From contig JAECUM010003715.1 in the NCBI GenBank assembly GCA_016617855.1, forward strand, positions 1 to 64,000: DNA of 64,000 bases. The letters run 5' to 3'. This DNA comes from Megalonaias nervosa. Lineage: Eukaryota; Mollusca; Bivalvia; Unionida; Unionidae. Under the pieces are notes generated by a model. It was not told the origin of the DNA and made no database searches. It worked only from the letters and a program-made list of their open reading frames with translations. Each line of letters starts with the position of its first letter. Positions within the stretch are counted from its first letter, which is position 1. The position numbers and the translations under genes are program-made. Shown piece after piece: positions 34,543 through 47,912 of this stretch.

Positions 34543-37500
34543 GTATCTATGTAGATTCAGTTTATTCAGGGGTTTGGTTATTGTATTAATCTATAGTTCG
34601 GATGTTTCTTACATTACTGCCATGAAAAACTTCATGTATCCCAGATGCAGAAAATGTTGTAGTTACCTGTACAACTTATTCTTTATTATGTGGACCATGC
34701 CATCACAATTTAGTATCCACATTGGTGATTTAGAAAATAAATATGATTCAGTATTTTTTTAGCTCCTATGGCCTTAAAGCCATAATGGTATTATTATGAT
34801 TTTGTCCCTTGGGTATCATTGCCCATCCATATTGATGATTTTGACAATATAAAAAACTAACAAACTAATTTTATCTGAACTTCACATTAAGCATTTCCAG
34901 TATCAAAACCTTTTTACATTTTTGCAAAACTAATTTGCCTTCTAAAATGGGTACCATTGCCAAGACTGGAAACCACTTTTCTTGTAAAATTTCACATAAT
35001 TGGCCAAATCTTACATAGGCCTCAATGCTTATTGGAGAATCATCAAACTAGATGACTGTATGCCACTATTGTACTACCCCCACCCCCAGTATTAGCATCC
35101 ACACACCTACAAACATCTGATCTATGTGACTACAGATGATACAGTAATGTGACATTTTCCCTATCAACATGGTTTTGATTATTACTTCTGCAGAGAAGTA
35201 AATTGGAATTCCTGTGTATGCCAAAGAAATAGTTTAGTAGGCTATTTGATTGATATCATTTAGACTCAGAAAATGCGTATCAGAGCCTAGATTACATTGG
35301 GTGAGAGAATGACAGACATATGGCTGGATGTCAAACACGTGGTCATGTGTGCATTATACAACAAGGTCTTTTTCACAGAAGAGGTTTGTTAGCATGCTTC
35401 AGGTGTCAGTGGCAAGGAATTTATGGTTTTTAATATTCAGTGCAAACAGTGTTTGGGCAGAACTTACACAGTAATTGCAACAGAAAGGTCCACTATCCTA
35501 TTCCTTTGTGAGGAATTGGTCAGCTTTAAAATCCAATGAAATGGTTTCCAAATCAAGCAGAATGCAAACAGCAGTTTAAGACAATAGTGGCCATCCTGGC
35601 TACTGCTAACTAGATTGGAAGTGATTTGGATGTTGAGCAATATCTGCATTTCTTGATTGTATTAAACACATAGGGTCTGAAAATTTTGTCAACTTTTGAT
35701 GACACTGGTGACAAATTAGATGACTTGTGCCCTGATTGTTTGAATGATGAAATATATGAAATGTAGCAAAACTTCTTATGGGACCTTCACATCATTAGGT
35801 GGCTGCATTGAATGTGGTTTTTCATTTAATAATAGTATGGAAACTGAAAATCTTCATGAAAATTCAGTTGTTGCTCTGTAGTTGATATGTGGCTTTGTTA
35901 AAAATCAAGGTACCTTGTTAAGTGTACTTATAACCAAGCAACTACTGGCTTCAGTAGGTAGTAGGTACTGAGGCATGAAATATATACCTAATATATATTG
36001 TAGAAAAGAGAATGAAAAAATCTGAAGTGAGGAAGTGAAAATCACTGCTTGAAAAGTATGGAGATTTAAAAAGACCCAAAAGAGACTTAAAACTGACATT
36101 GAAGACCTGATGAACAAGGCTAGCATTCTTTCTGTATCAGAATGAACTGGACAGTTGACATTTGTGGCATTAAGTCCAGCTGCTTTTGAAACATATCCAA
36201 AGAAGAACTGAAAACATTTGAGAGAGAAAAAGAATAATAGATGGTGGGCAATCAGAAGTAGGAAATTGGGAAACTAAAGCAGAACTCAAAACTATTTTCT
36301 TACAGTGTGAACATAGGTCGATGCAGATATCATTAAATGTTTTGGAAATAGACAATTGTGCTAGCTTTTGAGCCACTGATGCTGAAGCAGACTTTGTAAC
36401 TGGCTAGCTGATGTAGTCAGTCCCTCAAAAATAAATTTAGAATAAAGCCCTGAAAAAGCCTTGAAAAGTCTTTGAATTTTAACACTGCAAGTTTGTATGA
36501 AACACATAGAAGTAGGAATAAACATGTTTATTCAATGGTAACCTTTTTATTGTTATGGCTATAAATTGTATGTTATGGTAGATTATCCTCTTCTGGTTAA
36601 TGCTGTATTATGCATAGAAATTAGATTAGTGGACTACATGCTTTTCATGAGAGACATAAGCTGCAGTGGCTAAGAAGACTAATTACTGACCAACGTTTAT
36701 GGAAGCTTGCACTTAATTGATTTGGAGGTTAAAAGGTGAAATGTCATATTCATTGTAATTCAAAAATATAGGTTACCAAAAATGACATTTGGTTTCACAA
36801 AATGACTTTTGTGACCATATTTTGTGGATGGGTAGGGTAGTAAAGAAACTTAAATTTTGGGGTGTGAAGGCCAGAGGTTATGGTCAAGCTAGGTCTAATT
36901 TATTATAAGAAAATGATAGTTTCAGCTCAGTATGTTTAAGTTCAAGACCAGATCCCTTGACCACAGGCCCGGATCATTGAAACACGCTTATCAAAAATCA
37001 AGTCAACCATGCCCTACTATTTCCTATATAGAGGACTATGCATGGGTTAGACATAATCTGCCACTCACATACTACTTTTGATGAAAACAGATATGGTTTA
37101 TCTTTCAATGGCAAAGGTGAACTAATTTGAATGGATATAATTTTGGTTAGATCTTTTGTTGTCATAACAACCTTTACATTATGAAACAATTTCAGTATTA
37201 GAACTTGCTCCAGTCAACAACTGCATACATTATTATAGCCAGGATCAAAATCACGGTAGAGATGAATTTCTAATGATGATCATAACTTGTTATGCTTTAA
37301 TCAGTGGATTCTGCTTTTTGTCATTCCAAACAGAGAAAAGTAATTATTTTTTAATATTCAGATATGTTACATTAACGACAAGTATAATTGCAGTCTTTCC
37401 TGTATATATATATATATACATACCTGGAACAAAACTATTTAAGTTTGTCTAATGTTGTAGGGGTGCTGCTGTTATAATGAGACTTCTTACTCCCTGCTTT

Positions 37501-37849
37501 TTCTGTGTTTTAGTACAACACAAGTTCGAAGTAGAGGTTGCATTTTACTATTTACTGAAGCTTTAAGGCTGGTTCACACCTACACCTTTCGTATAATATG
37601 ATGTCAATACCTGTAAATAAGTTTCAGTTAAATTAATTTTATATGAGCTCTGATTAGAAGAAATTCCTAATCTTTTATTTGGGTATCTTATGGTCAGTAA
37701 ACCAGTCCTATTAAACTTGTTTAGTATTATATGAGGATTTCAATAAGCTTGAAACATTCATACATACATACATACATTCATACATACATACATACATACA
37801 TATGTACTTAATATACTTACATGATACCTTTTATATTTTACTATCATAG
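34543..37849. other. Intron, 3.3 kb, no genes seen
   Basis: No exon or recognisable element. It has a short TA run near 37406-37418 and a CATA microsatellite at 37756-37803 just before the acceptor (CTATCATAG at 37841-37849). Confidence 0.55.
37756..37803. repeat. (CATA)n microsatellite
   Basis: About eleven CATA units with two CATTCA interruptions, 46 bases upstream of an exon. Confidence 0.9.
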
Positions 37850-37977
37850 GGGCCAGTGGTGGCTACAGTAGTGGAAGTGACGAAGATGACTTGCAACCCC
37901 CCTCAGACATTGGTGGTGCCAGTGTTGATATTGGGGAGATCAAGGTGTCTGTTGTTAAGGGAGAACTTGCAAAACAG
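37850..37977 (+). CDS. PARP14: PARP14-like exon: acidic linker and start of macrodomain
   Basis: A 128-nt exon, phase 1 at entry and phase 0 at exit. G plus GG gives Gly; the linker ASGGYSSGSDEDDLQPPSD is acidic and Ser-rich. The macrodomain then starts with IGEIKVSVVKGELAKQ, the usual I-x-V-x-x-G-x-L/I opening beta strand. The donor is CAG|GTGGTG. The next exon continues VDVIVN without a gap. Confidence 0.85.
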
Positions 37978-38695
37978 GTGGTGGGTAGTATATTTTTCTT
38001 CCCCTGAACATTACAAAAGATCTCATTGTTTTGTCTGACTTTATAGTCTAGCAGTTATGTGAACAGAATGTGCTGTTTCTGCAGTCATTGCAACAGCAGG
38101 AATGAAATTAGATGATGCTGATGTTTGAAAATGTATAAATCTCTTAGCGGTCTATAGAATCTGCCTTCCTTATTGCCTGCTTTCTGCATAGTTTAATTGC
38201 TGGTTATACTGTCTTTATAATGTTTAAGTATTCAGTGTTTTTATAAGTGTGTCCTATATACAGTGAATTAAAAATTTTTTTCAATATAAGTTTATATGGT
38301 TTAGATGGTCTTGCAAATTATTTCATATTCGTGAGTAATTAAGTTTGTGGGGTGGGGGTGGGGATGGGGGTTGGCCACACATCAGTACAATTCCGGCTGT
38401 GTTGTGCCAATTAAGTTTAAGCATAAAGGGTAATGCATATCAATAATTATGTAGGGCATCTACTATATGTTCCAATCATTACTTGTTGGGTCTTTAATTT
38501 GTAACAACAAAAACAATCCATGAAAATTTGGTACCCTTGAAAATAGGCACCTCATGAGAAATGACAAATTTAGAGTATTTTTTTAAAGATAGATATATAT
38601 GTTGATGGAAAATGGAGAATATATGAATGGAATAATGGATTATTAGGATGATAGAAAGATAAGTGAAGAAATATTTGTTTGTTGTTTACATCCAG

Positions 38696-38929
38696 GTGGA
38701 TGTAATTGTTAATTCAACCAGTAAGAAATTGGACCTCAACACGGGGGTAATTTCAAAAACAATCCTAAAACATGGTGGTGACAGTATCCAGAGAGAATGT
38801 CTACAACAGTATCCCAATGGGGTCGATCCCGGACAAGTTGTGGTCACTAGTGGAGGTCAGCTTAGCAGTACGAATGTCTATCATGGCTGCTTAAGTGCAT
38901 ATGATGGTGGGCAAGGCAACTCCATGGAG
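38696..38929 (+). CDS. PARP14: PARP14-like exon: macrodomain core
   Basis: A 234-nt phase 0-0 exon of 78 codons. It reads VDVIVNSTSKKLDLNTGVIS, KTILKHGGDSIQREC and GQVVVTSGGQLSSTNVYHGC. VNST replaces the NAAN signature of canonical ADP-ribose-binding macrodomains, and NTGVISKTI takes the place of the GGVAxAI helix start. Such departures occur in the second or third macrodomains of PARP14-type proteins. Binding of ADP-ribose is plausible because the glycine-rich loop in the next exon is intact. Hydrolase activity seems less likely, but this is inference. Confidence 0.88.
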
Positions 38930-40929
38930 GTAAACAAAGTTTAAAATTTTAAGCAAAAGTTTACATCTACAACCAAAAATATTTTTTTTTAGTAGTTACT
39001 TGTTATACTTATATGCCTAAGAAATCTGGTCTCCTGAAGGGGTCATGGTCAGCTGAAAGAACTCCACAAATAGAGTTATTTTTTTTGTAATCATTTTTGG
39101 TCCTTCAATATTATTTTGAGAATTTGTTTTATTAATAATTTATTTTCTCTTTTTCTTTTCATTTTAACAGAAATATATATGTTCTCTGTATTTTTTTTTG
39201 GTTTAAGACATAGAAAATGGGTGATTGTAATGCTTATTTGTGCTTTACATTGTGTGTAAAGATCTTTCTAAGATTTTCTCTTGGCATAATTCAGACAACT
39301 CAGTTTTTAGCTGACCTGTCTTAGTGACCTAATAAGCTGCCCTTCCTCTAGCATTGTTTTTCCATCATACATCATGTAATTCCTGTGAACATGCTACTTT
39401 TAAAAAATATGCTTGAGCAGTTCAAACCAAATTTAACAGAGCACATGTTAGTATCTTGATTTTATTTGTGTTTGTGTAAATGATTGAATTTGCCATAAGA
39501 TGTGGCCACTGCTGCTGAGGACAGAACATCCCATAAATGTTGCTTTCTCAAAAACTGCTGACCTAATTATTGTATCAAGCTTTTTAAGTTTTGTACAAGT
39601 GATGCTGTAAGAGAATTTGGTTAGCAAAAAGCCTCATCACTAAATTAGCAAAAAGCCTTTAAGGCTGCATTTGGACATTAAGACCTTTCTAGTAGCTAGT
39701 GTATGCAGATCTATTACAGACTCTGGACACAATTGCTACAAAAGATCAAGCAACTTGAAGCAACTTTTCCAACACCATTTGTCAGAAAATGACCAGATTG
39801 TATCAGATGCATGCTGGCATCAATGCCTTTTAAAATTATGGACACAAATGATCTCAGTCTACTATCAAATATAATTATACATCACTTAAAAGCCATAATG
39901 ACCTTAAAATGACCTATTAAATGCCATGAAAGAGAATTTGATCAAAGTTGACAGATACAATCCTGGAATCATCAAGGGCATTTACCACTGATGTTGGTCT
40001 AATCAAAGAAAGGACTGTCACTAATACAGAATAAACTTCAATAACTTCTTTTTAAAAAAAACTCCAGAATTTGACCAGATGTGACCAAAAGGCATTTTGG
40101 CATCAAATCATGTGTGCAAATGATGGCTGAATATCATATTTTCATATATTATTTTTATTTGTTGTAGGCCAAATACAAGCATACTTCAAATAACAACTAC
40201 AGATATTTGTAAATGTGAGTCCAGAAATGATCAAAAGAAAATGGGTTGAAATTTCTAATATTTAAAACTGTTTGTATGCAATTGTGCCAGTTAGAGAGAT
40301 CATAATGACCCTAAGCTTTCTCTGAATGATCACTCTTATTGCTGTTGTTTAGGCAACTCAGTTGTTTTTACCACAGACTGACATTCCTTGTGTATATTAG
40401 AGACCTCAGGGACAGTGTTAGAAAGCTATGGATTCAGTATGAACCATGTCATATGGAAAGGTCTTCCTCTGTTATACAGGTCATAAATAAGATCTAAAAC
40501 TTAATTATATCTCAGTTGTTAATGGATCAGCTTGCAAATGTTGCATGCAGATTTTCAATCCAATTCACAATCAGTACCTGGACTTTGGGAGCATTTGATT
40601 CTTCTCTTTAAGAAAGTCTCAAGCAAATAAACAATCACTCTGTCCCAGATGAAGGGAATTGACATTAGGCCCAGATTACTTATCTGTATTTATTTTGTGA
40701 TTTCAAAAGCTGACTTTTTGTTCTGCTCTCTTTGTGCACTTTTTTATACAGCCAGACATTATCATGTTTTTCTCAATGTACTAATTAACAAAAATATATG
40801 AAAAAAATTAAATTCATATGATATAACAATTGTTGCAATTTAAAACTGGTTTATACAAGAATGTATCAAATAGAGAAAAGATTATATTCACCTTTACCCA
40901 CAGCATCAGTCTGTATGCTGATGCAATGA
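38930..40929. other. Intron with degenerate ~130-bp repeats
   Basis: From about 39400 to 40660 there are loosely repeated blocks (AGAATTTGATCAAA, AATGACCAGATTG, TGCTGCTGAGGACAG). They resemble those near 60.8-61.5 kb (AACAGAATTTGACC, GGCCATTGCTGCTAAGAACA). No exon is seen. Confidence 0.5.
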
Positions 40930-41930
40930 TGTTTCATCCCTAAGCATAAGTTTGTTATTGCGACTCTTCCTAAACTGCCTTGAAACTGTACAAACACGTT
41001 CAACCCGTGGATTATTTGGCTCAGAATTAAAATAGTGACCCTCAGATATACAACATGGCTACCATGGCAGCTATGAGGAAAATCATTTTATGACTGTAAC
41101 TAATTCCTTAACTGATAGATACTCCTACTGACATGGACACTTCATATGATGTGTACTTGGGTCCTTAATAAAAATGGTGTCTGTCTGACATCTAATATGG
41201 CCACCATTGTGACCATCTTGAAAAACATGTTATTGCTACTGCTATTGAACAAATTATCACATCAAAATATTTTCACTATAAGATTTTCATATTTCTAGAA
41301 TGAATATTATTACCTGCTAAAGTTAATGAGACTAAATATAGATACCTCCTAAATGAAAATTGTGCCAGTCCAATATCATTACTGCTCCTCTGAAATGGAT
41401 GGTCATATTGACTTGAGGTTTGCACTAAAAGTTTTCTTATGATATCTAGTTGGCCATCTTGAAAACCTTGTTATCAATACTCTTGTATGAACAGTCATAT
41501 CTAAATTGGGCTTTCACTAAGACTACTTGGTATTAAATATAAGTGGTGTTAAAGTGATTACAGAAATGGCCACCAATATTGTTATTGCTAGTTGTACCAA
41601 ACAGATTGTCATAGGTACATGGAGTTTTCATATCATATCTGGTTAGTTTTAGCAAAAGTATGACAACCTGATATACAGATATGGCTGACATGGCAGCCAG
41701 CATGTAAATGTTGTTACAGCTACTCTCATAAATGTATAGATCAAGGAACATGTTTTTTTTCACTGCAAGACTTCATTATTCTGTCTAGTTCATCCTGGAT
41801 AAAAAGGTGTCAGTCTGATATAGATTGTGACCCTTTGTATGGTAGTTTGCTTGAACATCTTGTTATGGCTTCTTGTTCTGAATAAATAGTTATATTGGCA
41901 AGGGATTTTCACATAATGTGAGATCTAGGT
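40930..41930. repeat. Second block of the 15.3-kb tandem-repeat family
   Basis: About six diverged units contain AATATGGCCACCATTGTGACC, TTGAAAA...TTGTTAT, GTCATATTGACTTGAGGTTT and TTTTCTTATGATATCTAGTTGG. These landmarks are shared with the 15295-18440 array. Confidence 0.75.
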
Positions 41931-43009
41931 TTTTTTAAAGCGAAAACCAGTACCAGTCAAATAGGTGTCTTGCAGATAAGTCAGTTCAACTATAAGAAAT
42001 ATAGTTTTGCTTGCATATTAGTATTTTAGAGTTTCTCCTTCAAGTACATTCCCAAATCACATTATGTTAGGAATATTAGTCTGATACCTCACAAATCCAG
42101 CTCTACTAGAAGAAGAAAACCATTTTTCTGTCTATCTCATAAAGAAAAAAGGCAATAATCTTGTCTCCTATCTCTCCTTGCCACCACCAGTTGTTGCCAG
42201 TTATGTAACTTCATTGCTGTATTGATAACATCATACATTTAACCTCCGACAATCCAAGCTATCTTAGTGTTCAAAAATTGGACCATGAAATGCAATGTAG
42301 ACAGCATTAGTCCATAAGGCATCAAAAAGAAAAGAAAGAATAAGTCAAGGAAAATAATGACATTCTCAGTATACATTGCAATTCTGATTCATTGGGGTAG
42401 TGTCCCCCAGATTTTAGGTAGCCCAGTGGACATGAGTCCCCCCCATCATGTCCGAGCATGACCTTCGGCCCTGTAAGCCTGGGCGCATGGGGTTTGTTCT
42501 GGATCCATTTGATCCATTTCATATACAGCCATGCTGTCACTGGCCATCCAGTCATCACTGACTGTGCATCATGGGGGATCTTCTAAAAAACTGGTACAGC
42601 CACCTTAGTGACAGATCAAATCAGTTAGTCATTCCATCAGCGACACACCATTTCTTTGATGGAATTTTCAGTGAGAAATCTGTCAGTCCAGACAGGCCCT
42701 TGGAGTGGCTGGTATTGAAGATAGCCCTCCAACCACCCCAGCATAGGGACTTTTTTGATCAAATGGTCCTTACTGACTTGGATTTACAGGGATCCTAGTG
42801 ACAGATCTGCCCTTTTAGCCATACTGTTGGCAAAGACCACAATCTCCGGGGTTTTATTCAAGGCTGCTTCTTCGTCTGAAGGCAAGTGGCAAGTTGAGAC
42901 CAATCATCAACTTGAGTTGCCTCAACCAATTTTTTCACCACCGAAATTCAGGATTGAGATGGCGAGATCAATCTGTCTCTCCATCCAATGGCATACATCA
43001 GTCTTGATC

Positions 43010-43290
43010 TGACTGACACATATTTTCACATCCCTATATACTCCTCGTAAAGGAAATGTCTCCATTTTGCTTATCATAACATGGGTTATCAGTTCAAGGT
43101 CCTAACCTTTCGGCCACATCATCATCCCTTGGGTTTTACCAAGGTTATGGATTGCATCATCACCCAGTTTCAATTGACTTCATCTACAATGACAGCAGCA
43201 TACCTGGATGATATCCTCCAGAAACATATGGTAATTCTTTTCTACTCCAAGGCAAAAACAATTTTTCTCACTTTCTCAGTTTAAACCTTC
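43010..43290 (+). pseudogene. DIRS reverse transcriptase fragment
   Basis: Reading across frames gives SLDLTDTYFHIPI, GYQFKVLTF, HPLGFTKVMDCI and AAYLDDILQKH. YLDD is the catalytic box. A stop and a frameshift lie between the first and second blocks. The order and spacing match DIRS-type RT. Confidence 0.8.
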
Positions 43291-43619
43291 GATTGTGGAG
43301 AGAATCCCAAGAGCAGGAATGCCCTTCACTCTGAAAGCTTACAAGTGGATAGTGGTGTGTTTTCAGGGAATGGTGCCATTTCAATAACATCATCTCCAGA
43401 GTGCCTCAACCCCTCAACTGGCCAACTTTTTTTTCTCTGGCTCTTTGAAGAGAAACAGTTGGCCACAATTACTATCAAAGGCTACTGCCCCATGATAATG
43501 GACACATTCTGGCATCATGGTAGACTTGATATTGGGCATGATTATCTGCTGGTTCTTGTAGCCTCATTTGACCAAAATCCTTCACTCTGTCTCCAAAATG
43601 GATTCAGCCATAGGTCTTA

Positions 43620-44330
43620 ACATGGCTCAATTCAAAGAATTTGAGCCTTTAGCACACACATTGCTAAAGTTACTATCATACAAAATATATCTCCTGAAAG
43701 CTTTTGCTTCAACATGCAGGATGAATGAACTGCATGCCCTATCGATCAACCTGAACTATCTTAAGTTCAGATTGGATGGTTTGGTGGTCCTTTTGACACA
43801 ACTAGGCTTTGTAGCCAAAAATATGTTACCATTTGCTCCCTCTCTAACTTAGATAGGTCAAGAATAACAGCCATGCAAGATCCTGTTTGCGCACTCAAGC
43901 ACTACTTTAAACACGCAGAGACAAACCATGGAATGTGCAAATGGCTCTTTCTTTTGGTGAAAGCTGGGAAGCAGGATATCACCCCTCAAGCCCTTGCTTT
44001 GTGGCTGAAATGGGTTATATGATTGGTGTACTCAGAGGTCTCACAAGATCAGAGTCACATCAAGAAGATTACTGCTCATGAGATTAGAGTAATTTGTGTG
44101 AACTTCATGTTTGAATGTAATGTTTCAATCCAAGTTATAGTAGAATCTTTTGACTGGTGTGCAGAGTCAACCTTCTACAGTTTTTATCCCAACAATTTAG
44201 CTTTGCAGAGGCAAACCTTTACACTGGTAGGTCCAGTGGCAGCAGTTCAGATGACCACCAAACCCAATCAAAACAATCAACACAACCTATCAGCTTTGCA
44301 AGATTTGCCAGTGAAATTTTGTATGTAAGA
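43620..44330 (+). pseudogene. DIRS tyrosine recombinase, frameshifted
   Basis: The first part reads LLSYKIYLLKAFASTCRMNE and LHALSINLNYLKFRLDGLVV, placing the first catalytic Arg in TCRMNELHAL. The second part reads ITAHEIRVICVNFMFE, then FDWCAESTFYSFY, giving the HxxR pair and the Tyr. All four positions of the R-H-R-Y set are visible although the frame is broken near 43850-44020. Confidence 0.78.
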
Positions 44331-44840
44331 AAATTTCAATAATTATCTTCTTAACATTATGTAGGGTCACAGATCAATCAACCCTAGGCTATTTTGCTTA
44401 TTTGATTAGTAGAACAGGTTATCATTCATATGGGGAATCCAGCCATCATTCCCTAGAGGTCAGATGCTCAGTATTCCCTCCTTCTATTACCTATTCTACT
44501 AACATAATCTGACTATGGAACATATTTGAAGGAGAAAGCAAATTTTGAAGTAAATTGTGTTTCTCAGAGAATACTTAGCCAGTCTCATTACTTAAAAACA
44601 CTCCCAACCACCCTGCCATGAAAACAGCCTCATTAGTACATTGCTCAGCTAAAAGAACTAACAACACCTGGTGGTGGCAAGGGCAGGTAATGGGCAAGAG
44701 TTATTACCCCCTTTGTTTATATGAGATAGACAGAAAAAGTAAATTTTCATCTTTTAGTAGGGCTGGATTCAAGGAGTAGCAGGCTAATCTTCCCAATGTA
44801 ATGTGATTGGGTAATTATTCTCAGGGAAACACAATTTACT

Positions 44841-45392
44841 TAATAATTTGCTTTCTAAATATTGTCCAAGATAGTTTCAACTCAGTTCCTTGAAGTGTCT
44901 CCCATTATTAGTTTCATGAAGCCTATTGCAGTTAGGTTACCTATCTCAGACTCACTCAGGCCTTTTGTAGCATGCTTTTTTGTGTAAGAATGAATTTGAT
45001 GGGTCTTTTTGTCAGATATGAACCAGCATGGCTTAGAAAAACATATCGATGCAATTTGATGTTAACCCTTGTTTACCAGGATTAGATATGATTTATGCAG
45101 GTTTCCTGTCTTGTAGCAGTGTAAATAGATTTTGTCAATTAATTTCATATTATTGCAAATGAGAATTACATGTAAATAAATGAGTTCAAAACTATTCAAC
45201 ATACCCTTAAGCAGTTCAGTTCAGTAATGTTTTTTATATGTAGATATGTCTTTTGGGAAATTATAGTGACTTGTAGGCCTTTTTAATCAATTTAGATCAT
45301 GTCATTGGAAGTTCTTATCACAGGTCCATCATAGCTTTGAAATGAATAGAGACTGTTATTATAATTAAGATATTGTAATTTTTTTGTTTCAG
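44841..45392. other. Intron end, no genes seen
   Basis: No exon or element recognised. It ends in a T-rich acceptor TTTTTGTTTCAG at 45381-45392. Confidence 0.55.
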
Positions 45393-45614
45393 TTGATGAA
45401 GACTTTTGTCTTAAATTGCCTTATACAAGCAGATCAAAGTGGCTTCCAGTCCATGGCCTTTCCAGCCCTTGGGACTGGAAACCTGAAATTTCCAGCTGAT
45501 GAAGTTGGGAAGCTGATGGTGCAGTGTATTGAGAGTTTTGGGAAGAAAACACCAAACACAAGTCTGAAAGACATTTCTTTGGTGGTGTACCCTTCAGATC
45601 TAAATATTTTTCAG
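45393..45614 (+). CDS. PARP14: PARP14-like exon: macrodomain C-terminal half
   Basis: A 222-nt phase 0-0 exon of 74 codons. It continues directly from SME in the previous exon with LMKTFVLNCLIQADQSGFQS, then MAFPALGTGNLKFPADEVGK and ISLVVYPSDLNIFQ. FPALGTGNLKFP is the conserved ADP-ribose phosphate-binding loop (compare FPAIGTGxxxFP in the family). Its intactness argues that ligand binding is kept. The donor is CAG|GTTTGT. Confidence 0.92.
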
Positions 45615-45829
45615 GTTTGTCATAAGATTTATTATGTCAGAAATGGAATGCCATATTTATACATTACACTTATGTATAATTCTTATGTTTCATTGTCTGT
45701 TATTTGTCAATACAACAATTGACCAATAACAAAATTAAGAATTTTATTGACAGCTAGCCAGCAATTAGGAATGTGTAAGGTAGAATATATCTCAAATTAT
45801 TCTAAGCTGCCACTAGGGACACAAACTAT

Positions 45830-47060
45830 CTGTCTGCCAGTCTGTCCATATGTGCCCATTCTTTCAAACATTGAATCATCCACAATTTAGCCACAATATC
45901 TGGCAAGTTTGAAATGTTCATATATTAACTTTTGTTGAGCTGTCATCTGTTTATTGTCTGGCCAGTAACAATTTTCTGTTACTAACTTAGAGGCTTTAAT
46001 TATTATCCAGTGTTGGTCAAATTTGGACTATGGTCTTGATTGTTGAGATTGATAATGAGTGAGATCAATGCTTATTAAAGAAGTGATTTTGCATCAGATT
46101 AGCAAAACTTGTTAACACTTGAGAGGCCATATTTCTAGTCAGATTTTGATTGAACTTTGGAATATGGGCTTATATCTTGTATCTATCAGGATGTCAGAAA
46201 AATGTTTTAATGGGTGAGATCCAAACCTAAAGGAGGCAGTCTTGCATCTGGTTGACTTAACATGTTACCATTTTAGAGACTCTATTATTTTACTCATTTC
46301 AGACTTGGTGAATAAGTGTATATCTTTGAGGTGCGATTGATTTGATTAATATGATTAACTGTTTTGTTACAAGTGTAACTTGTAAGCATTACTGTAATGA
46401 TCCTGGCTCAGACTGACTGAGTGTTTTACAGTTGCAAGATCCATGTATATTAATAAGGTCATCATGCATCCGATTGACTGAGCTTCTCAAAACTCTTTGT
46501 GTAGTCTACTTAGTGAGATGATTGATAAGCTATGTAAACCACATGAGTGATATTGGGCACACTGGGGACTCTTGTTTCTTTTATTTCAACCAGATTTTGT
46601 GTGAAGCTTTATTACTATAAGGGCTGAGATGAGTTCCATGATGATCAGAATTTGACCATATATTACATATGTATGCTGCTTATTGACTTATTATGCACAT
46701 ATAAAATTCATACCCCTTTATACACTCTGTTTGATTGCAACCAGATTTGATTTAAAATTTCATATTAATAATGTGTCACATGAATTTCATGATAATGATA
46801 TTCTGAGTGTATACAATAGTCATTGCCCTTGATTAACCTCGAATAGGCATCACACTGGCTTGAGCATGTTAGAACAAAACCATTTTGTGCTTCAGATGTG
46901 AGTTGAATCTTTACCTCTTTTTGATGAAAATTAAACTTAGACAATTTTTTTTTATATGCAGACTTATGACCTCTGATCATCTTAGACATCCCACTGGATT
47001 GTGAGCACTCAGTCATTGACACTTTTTGCTTCATTTCAACTAAATTTTGTTGTCATGATT
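45830..47060. repeat. Degenerate ~150-bp tandem array
   Basis: Roughly seven loose units of the type CCAGATTTTG-TTGAA-TTTGG followed by GGTGAGATCC and a CATCTGATTGACT block. No open frame is shared. Its boundaries are approximate. Confidence 0.5.
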
Positions 47061-47489
47061 TACTGTAACAGCATCTTGCATAGATTTGTTGATGATCAGA
47101 ACACAGCCTCACAAAATATCTCAAAATGTTTTCTTCAAATTGAAATTTTTTAAAAGCATTCTGTTTGCATGGTTGATAATATTTTATCCACAGAACATTG
47201 AAATACAGGTATAAAATATTGAATGGTCCTTAAAGGAGTTCAGTTTTATCTTTGAGGAATTATTAAAGATTTTATTTCATATCTAAAGAGTTTCACAATA
47301 ATTTTTTTTAAAGAATTTAAAGGTTTTGATGTGTTCGTTTAAAAACTTGAAAGTAATCTTGCATCCTTTCCACTATTTCTTACTTGGAAAAAAATATTGA
47401 TATTGTCTGAAGCACCATAAGCAAGATCACATAAAATCAATTTGAGGAAAATTTTTAGAATTTTAGTGAATTTAAATATTTATCATATG

Positions 47490-47912
47490 TTACAGAGTAA
47501 TGACACTAAACTGACATAGACCATAGGCATCTCACTTTCATATGAACACACACATTCATATTTTACAGTGATGAGGCTAAGCGGACATAGACCAGGCATC
47601 TCACTTTCATATGAACATTCACACATTCATATTTTACAGAGTGATGAGGCTAAACTGACATAGACAACTTCATATGAACACTCACACATTCATATTTTAC
47701 AGAGTGATGATGCTAAACTGATAGACTAGGCATCTCACTTTCATATGAACACCCACACATTCATATTTTACAGAGTGATGAGACTAAACAGACATAGACT
47801 AGGCATCTCACTTTCATATGAACACTCACATTCATATTTTACAGAGTGATGAGGCTAAACTGACAGACTAGGCATCTCACTTTCATATAAACACTCACAC
47901 ATTCATATTTTG
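47490..47912. repeat. 62-75 bp minisatellite, 6 copies
   Basis: Units contain TTTTACAGAGTGATGAGGCT, AAACTGACATAGAC, GGCATCTCACTTTCATATGA and ACACTCACACATTCATA. Starts lie near 47490, 47561, 47636, 47698, 47770 and 47840. Length differences come from small deletions. Confidence 0.9.

Larger units (their letters stand above)
42020..44840 (+). mobile_element. Degenerate DIRS-type tyrosine-recombinase retrotransposon
   Basis: Inverted termini are seen: the left arm (about 42048-42205) matches the reverse complement of the right arm (about 44660-44805), sharing TTTTTCTGTCTATCTCAT and TTGCCACCACCAG. Between them, on the plus strand, is RT (DLTDTYFHIPI, then YLDDIL near 43200) and a C-terminal tyrosine recombinase (about 43620-44330). 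This RT-then-YR order with inverted termini is the DIRS signature. Several frameshifts and stops make it inactive. No direct target-site duplication is expected for DIRS and none is evident. Confidence 0.82.

Noticed and set aside
47490..47912. CRISPR-like array
   Set aside because: Repeats are contiguous without unique spacers and the genome is eukaryotic; it is a minisatellite.
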